64,000 bases of DNA, taken from contig FTLJ01000815.1 of the NCBI GenBank assembly GCA_900155495.1, positions 20,836-84,835 on the forward strand. The letters are read 5' to 3'. The stretch comes from Porogramme epimiltina. Its lineage: Eukaryota; Basidiomycota; Agaricomycetes; Polyporales; Polyporaceae. The notes below the pieces were generated by a model, which had not been told where the DNA came from, did not search any database, and saw nothing but the letters and a program-made list of their open reading frames with translations. Position 1 is the stretch's first letter. The number at the start of each line of letters is the position of its first letter. Both the position numbers and the translations under genes were made by a program. Of the stretch, positions 59,201-64,000 are shown in pieces.

Positions 59201-61213
59201 CGACGGAGACGAGCGCGGTGTGGCAGAGCGCGAGGACGGTCCAGAAGCCGTTCAGCATCCGCCCGTGCCGGTCGTCCGCGGACCCCGAGCGCGCTTCCCG
59301 CGCCGTCGCGATGTCGGTCTCGAGCTCCGTGTCCCTGAAATGCACGAGGACGTGTTCGGCCTTCTTCACGGCGTCCGCGTTTAAGGGGTCCGTGGTTGTT
59401 GATGACGAGGATGAGTTCTTGTGTGAGCTGGCCCTCGATGCGCGTCCGTCGCCTGCAGTGGAGCCAGAAGCTTCCGCCTCGGGCACGGTCCCAATGCGTG
59501 CGACGTCCTCGTTCGTCTCAGCAGAAGATGCGTCACCCTTGTAGACGCGCCCATTGATCGTGCACTGGCGGAAGACCATCGCATTCTGCGTGAGCGTGCC
59601 GGTTTTGTCCGAGAAGATGTACTCGATCTGGCCGAGGTCGTCCGACAGGTTCCAAGTGCGCGCGAGCGTCGGCTGCCCCGTCTTCTCGTAGAAGATCTCA
59701 CGGTCGAAGTAGATGAAGAGCGCCTGACACGTACGTACGCCCTCGATAGAGATGTAGAGCGAGATGGGAACGATGTTCTGGAACGTGATGAGCGCGAAAA
59801 TGGCCGTAAGCAGCCCATTGATATGGGGGTTGTCGTCGCCTTGCGTGTCGCCAAACAGCCAGGGCGCGCCGAGCGGGAAGTTGCGCTGTTCGAGGACTGC
59901 GTCGACAATGCCACATGTCATAGCCATCAGCCCGAGGAGGAGCAGGTTAATGAACCTAAGCGACCGTCAATCCCATGCTAACGTTAGAGTGCAGCCCCTG
60001 AAATGACGTACACCTGCGGGTTCATCTGGCGCTCGACCCGACTCCGTTTGCTTGGCGTCGCGCCCGAGTTGAGCACGATCTTCGTGTCCTCGCCGGTGAA
60101 GAGCACCACGCCAATAGCCCAGCGCGTGTTCCGGAGCACGGTTCCTCGAAGGAAGATCATGTTCGAGTCGACCGCCGTCTTCGCCCCGTCGGCGGTGACG
60201 GCTGCGGCGTTCAGCTTGTACAGATTGGTATCCGGACGGTCGCATTGGACATAGAACGCGTTCTCCTTCGTCGCGCAGGCGCGCGCGGAGTTGAGGTGGG
60301 TGAGGGAGGGGCACGCACTGCGGCTCTTGAGGTTCGTCTCCCCGTCGAGGTTCTTGGTTTCCACGAACGCGACGTTCTCATCCTCCGACGTCGCGCAGAT
60401 GAGGATGTCCGCGGGGAACGGCTCGTCCTCGGTGATCTTGACGATGTCCCCCACCCGAACGTCCTCCCAGATCGTCATCTTCCAGTGAGGGCGACGAGAC
60501 GCACCGTGGTGGTGGAATAGACCTCCCGCCTCCTCGACTGGCTCTCCGTCATCGTAGTTCTCGTCGTGCGCTTCGGTCCGCGTCTGGAACGTAGTGAGAT
60601 CCGCACCGTCGGTGTGGATGCCCTCGGGCGGAGCGCCGTGCTGGAGCATCTCGACGTCGCCGTCTTGTCTCCTCTTCTTTGGCTTCTTCTTCTTGAAGTC
60701 GGGGACTATCGCACGGACGAAGGTCTTTGCCTTACCCGCCATCGCATTTTCGTTCTTGAACTCCCCGCCAACCAAGACCCGCACCTGGGAGTAGTTGATG
60801 CTCCGGTCCGACTGGTGGCGTTTGATGTCCTCATAGCCATCCTTGAGCGCGGTGATAGTGAGAACGATGAGAAGGGGGAGGATGACGAGGCCGGGGGAGA
60901 CGGTGGAGAAGATGGGGAAAAACTGGAGGATGGCGATGCCGAGGAAGAAAATGTTGGCGATGCGGCGAAACTGTTCTAGGAGGTTGCGGGGGAGGAAGGT
61001 GATGACGGTGTACTTGGAGGTGATGACCTGGTTTGAACGGTATACGTGGTCCTTGAGGACCTTGTGCCGCTTCTTGGGGTCGTAATACTCGTCAGGGAGG
61101 GGCTGGTTGACGTAGACGGTACGAGGGGGGCCGGGCTGCCGACGGGTGGAGAAGAGGGTCTCGACGTTGAAATCGGCAACCCTCCTGTACCACGCGGCGA
61201 GGGTGGACGGCAT
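56218..61213 (-). CDS. P4-type ATPase, phospholipid flippase (Dnf1/Dnf2-like), 1449 residues
   Basis: Exons on the minus strand: 61213-60012, 59955-58799, 58751-58509, 58440-58151, 58070-57813, 57692-57628, 57574-57491, 57435-57347, 57289-57090, 57027-56908, 56859-56218. The sum is 4350 nt with all phases consistent. DGET (about 290-293) is the actuator loop and PISL (464-467) the P4-specific M4 motif. DKTGT (517-521) holds the phosphorylated Asp, and GDGAND is at about 1014-1019. M1/M2 lie near 84-128, and six C-terminal helices follow, ending [21 protein letters not shown]4-ATPases move phospholipids from the outer to the inner leaflet with a Cdc50-type partner at the plasma membrane or Golgi. 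The long basic, His/Pro-rich tail is likely regulatory. An open frame continues 154 codons upstream, but ATG 61213 gives the expected N-terminus. Confidence 0.95.
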
Positions 61214-63196
61214 CGCCGCAGAGGGGGAGGGGGGAGGTGGACGAGGAACTCGGTTGAGCCAGAGACGTGTGCAAGCGGCAGCGGCGGGGGGAGAGGAAAC
61301 TCTACCATGAGAGCTGACTTGCCTTTCTATAAGCCGGAGTGTGTCATCATCTCGAGCGGCTGACCCGAGGCCGTCCCGGGCGGCGCCTGTGCCCATTGGC
61401 CGCCGTGACGTCGTCGGCGGCGCGGGCGTCATCTCGCGTGCGCGTCTTCGAGCCCGAGGCCCCGAACCGGGCCCCCGTGGGCTCTTCCCGCTCTCCGCCC
61501 GCGTCCACTCGCCCCAGCCGCGCACGACCCGACCGCCTCCTCGTCGCCGCCGCCGCCAGATCAGCCGTCGTCGCGCTCCGTTCTCGTCGTCGCTCTCCGT
61601 CCGGCGCTCCCTGTCTCCCACCGCGAGATCGGGCGACTGAGTCCGACCGGACCCAAACGGAAAGCCCAGGCCCACACACGTCTCCGGCGCTATCTGTTCG
61701 GACCCGTCGTGGGTGGCCGTGTCGCCCTCGCTTACTCACCCCACCCTCATCACGCCTGTGTCTTGACCCCAGCCGGCGAGACATATGCTCATACGCATGC
61801 AGTCAGCCCGTACGGCCCTCCCGGCGAGCACGGTGAGTGCGCACGCACCGTATATAATGCCGCATATCCGCGCATGCGCCGGGCAATCACATCAACGCAC
61901 ACGTGCCGGCCGATGTCAAGCTCATCAAACTCACCTGCGGTAGGCTGTGGATATCCGCGCACACGAGGCCGAGGCAGTGGGAATGATGAGCTAGAGCGCG
62001 AAGAGATGGTGGTAGGACGGAAGAGAGGCTTGGGGTACAACGGCCAGATACCCTGGGGTTTAGAAGCTCGTTTGGTGCGGGGCCTTAATAAAAGAACCCA
62101 CCCCATAAAAAGGAATAACCAGAGCCCCAGCTCGCTCAGGGATGAGGTGTGGAGAGTCCGAACCCAGGGAAGAACGACACGGGAGGAGAGGCCGCACAAA
62201 CTCTAACTATGTGCACCGAGATGCAGCTACAGACTATTGATCTTGGGACTCATGCGATTGGCAATCTCGACGGCAAGTTGAACTTAGCTGATGATAGGAA
62301 GGCAATGCTCGCTTGACTGCCGGACGGGTGCACAGTATACGTGAAATACTCGAATTAGAGTTCACGCTACCTGCCACAGTTTCCTCCGTGCCTAGAACTG
62401 CTCTTACCCGCGGCCGCCCTCTCACGAAAAGAGAGCCCCTATCCTCCGCATACCATCTATTGAAAACAGCACATTTGAAATGGCCTGTCTCCGCCTTCTG
62501 GCCCCTGAATGTATGAAGGTTTCATGCAGTTATATGATCACCGGGGGGCACCGCACATGTAGGGTCTGTGACAATGAGTGAGTCGACGTTGTCGGGGCAC
62601 ACACTCCGCGTGGCATGCCACCACGAGCTGCATTACTGCTGCAACACATGAACATTGAAACTCTATTTGTCGGAGACGTCTCTGAAACTATAAGAGATAT
62701 GCATCAATATTGTCTGAAACCAGTCCTTTTGGTCGGCCCACCTGAACACACCATGTACTCTAGGAGCTCAGTACTAAATGACCCCCGGAGTATGCCGCCT
62801 CAAATATTGATCACCGTAGGATGACTGCTCCTTTTCGGGGGCTGCCCCTGGCTTACATCAGCGATTGTATTCTAGACCAGGGACGGAATAGGCAATTCAC
62901 CGACGTCCGTTGGAGGCCGCAGCCGGTGGAGAGACAGATCAGGAACGCAAGAGCCATCATTTTTCGCCTTCACAACCTCGACGTGTGCGCGCGAGAGCTG
63001 GCCATCGTCGTCGACGGCGTGCTCGTCCACTCTTCCCTTCTTCCCGTCTCGTCTCTTCATGCTTGGCTAGCTTCTCAACCTCTGTCGCTCCTTATCGTCT
63101 GCATCCCCGAGCTTCGCTGTTGCAAGCACAGCTGCACCCCGCGACTCACCACGTCGTCTTCCCCACAACACACGACCGCCATTACGAAGGAGACGC
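61214..63196. promoter_or_regulatory. Divergent intergenic region between flippase and the last gene
   Basis: About 2 kb separates the two start codons. The first 450 nt are very GC-rich and have chance frames on both strands. The 62200-62900 part is AT-richer, and no gene is recognised there. The run 63000-63190 is pyrimidine-rich before the ATG at 63197. Confidence 0.45.
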
Positions 63197-64000
63197 ATGT
63201 CCCAGACGATGACCATGGTCGACGCGGCCCACACCTCCCCAGACCCCGCGTCCTTCACCGCGATTGTCACCGCGGCCCTCTCCGACACCTCCCGCTCGTC
63301 CGGATCCCTCGAAAGCACCACCTCTCAAACGACCACCTCCACCAGCCTCAGCGCACCCTCTCTCGAGACATCCCATAGCGCCTCCTCCGCGACGTCGACC
63401 GCCGCGTCAAGCCCCGCCCCCTCCCCATGCCCCAGCATCCTCCTCCGCTCCGACTCCCCACTCACCTTCCCCTCCCGCACCGGCTCCCTCCCCGGCTCCG
63501 GCGCGTCCTCGCCCAGCATCACCTTCGCGCCCCTCCCGCGCACGGAGCCGCGCAAGCGCAACCCGTCGCACCAGCTCGGCGTCGCGGCGCGCTCGCGCCT
63601 CCTCCGCCACCGCCGCATGCTCCGCGAGCAGGGCCTCGACCCCGCGGACTACCCGTACCCCCCCGCGTACCCGTACGGCCCCGGGAGCGGCGTCGCGGGC
63701 GGGCCTGGCGGCGTGGAGGAGGAGGGCGGCGGCGGGCCTGTGGAGATCCGCGAGGCGGAGGCGGGCGTCGACGCGCACGAGGACGCGGGGGCGCGCCGGC
63801 ACCGCGCGCGGAGCGACCCCTCGGAGGACGCGCTGCTCTCGATTGGGAAGCTCGTCAAGGGCGCGGGGAAGAGCTTGTGGAAGAGCCTGTCTATGCGCGA
63901 TATGCGCCCGAAGGAGCGGGAGGAGGCCGGGCCGGGGGTGGGGGAAGGGGAGGGCGCGGGGGATGCGGGGGTTAGGCGGAGCGGGTCGCTCAAGGAGAGG
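63197..64000 (+). CDS. Ser/Pro/Gly-rich protein of unknown function, 5' part (runs off window)
   Basis: The frame is open from ATG 63197 to the end of the window (268 codons, no stop). The N-terminus MSQTMTMVDAAHTSPDP leads into a Ser/Thr-rich stretch. A basic patch follows (RTEPRKRNPSHQLGVAARS, RLLRHRRMLREQ), then a Tyr/Pro stretch (YPYPPAYPYGPG), and a segment that looks helical, LLSIGKLVKGAGKSLWKSL. No catalytic or named domain is visible, and the protein is probably largely disordered. A downstream ATG at 63209 (third Met) is possible. Codon use is strongly G/C at third positions, as in other conserved genes here, which supports real coding. Confidence 0.7.
   Translation, partial: MSQTMTMVDAAHTSPDPASFTAIVTAALSDTSRSSGSLESTTSQTTTSTSLSAPSLETSHSASSATSTAASSPAPSPCPSILLRSDSPLTFPSRTGSLPGSGASSPSITFAPLPRTEPRKRNPSHQLGVAARSRLLRHRRMLREQGLDPADYPYPPAYPYGPGSGVAGGPGGVEEEGGGGPVEIREAEAGVDAHEDAGARRHRARSDPSEDALLSIGKLVKGAGKSLWKSLSMRDMRPKEREEAGPGVGEGEGAGDAGVRRSGSLKER

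Noticed and set aside
61214..61675. 154-codon N-terminal extension of the flippase
   Set aside because: The extra part is Arg/Gly/Pro-rich with no domain. P4-ATPases begin close to the conserved start at 61213, and the extension lies in GC-rich promoter-like DNA.
1..64000. CRISPR array, rRNA, LTR or DNA transposon
   Set aside because: No regular short repeats with spacers, no rRNA sequence, no terminal repeats and no transposase or reverse-transcriptase motifs were seen on either strand.

Overview
The window is nuclear DNA of a filamentous basidiomycete, most likely a mushroom-forming Agaricomycete of the polypore type (inference). The evidence is GC-rich coding sequence, many 47-80 nt introns with GT..AG ends, a basidiomycete-type sesquiterpene synthase, and families expanded in such fungi: DUF6535 membrane proteins, F-box proteins and kinase-like membrane proteins. 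Exon chains below were built by hand from splice signals. They were accepted only when every junction kept the reading frame and the joined protein made sense.

Left part (1-34.3 kb), mainly conserved genes: the 3' end of a SNF2-type ATPase; a sesquiterpene synthase with a 9-nt exon; an F-box/WD40 SCF receptor; an F-box protein; a CDC10-type septin; a membrane SH3 protein; a very large protein joining a CCCH zinc finger, ankyrin repeats and a Clp-type AAA+ domain; an Aha1 Hsp90 co-chaperone with a C-terminal membrane segment; a TMEM69/DUF3429 mitochondrial membrane protein; tRNA-Ser(AGA); a Ser/Thr-rich single-pass membrane protein; another F-box protein; an intron-containing tRNA-Tyr(GTA); a multi-pass RING-H2 protein; and Pam17 of the mitochondrial import motor.

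Middle part (34.7-55.8 kb), a lineage-specific island: an F-box gene followed by a tandem segmental duplication of about 4 kb. Each copy carries a DUF6535 gene, and the second copy also carries the broken tail of the F-box gene. Next comes a family of four related kinase-like membrane proteins, one on the minus strand and three on the plus strand, with identical exon layout, degenerate catalytic motifs and shared promoter blocks. A small gene of unknown function lies among them.

Right part (55.8-64 kb): a complete P4-ATPase lipid flippase gene on the minus strand, then the 5' part of a Ser/Pro-rich gene that runs off the window.

I see no CRISPR array, rRNA, LTR element or intact transposon. 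The strongest candidates for something undescribed are the CCCH-ankyrin-AAA+ architecture with a missing pore loop, the four-member pseudokinase cluster, the tail-anchored Aha1, and the metal-binding Asn of the terpene synthase encoded in a 9-nt exon.
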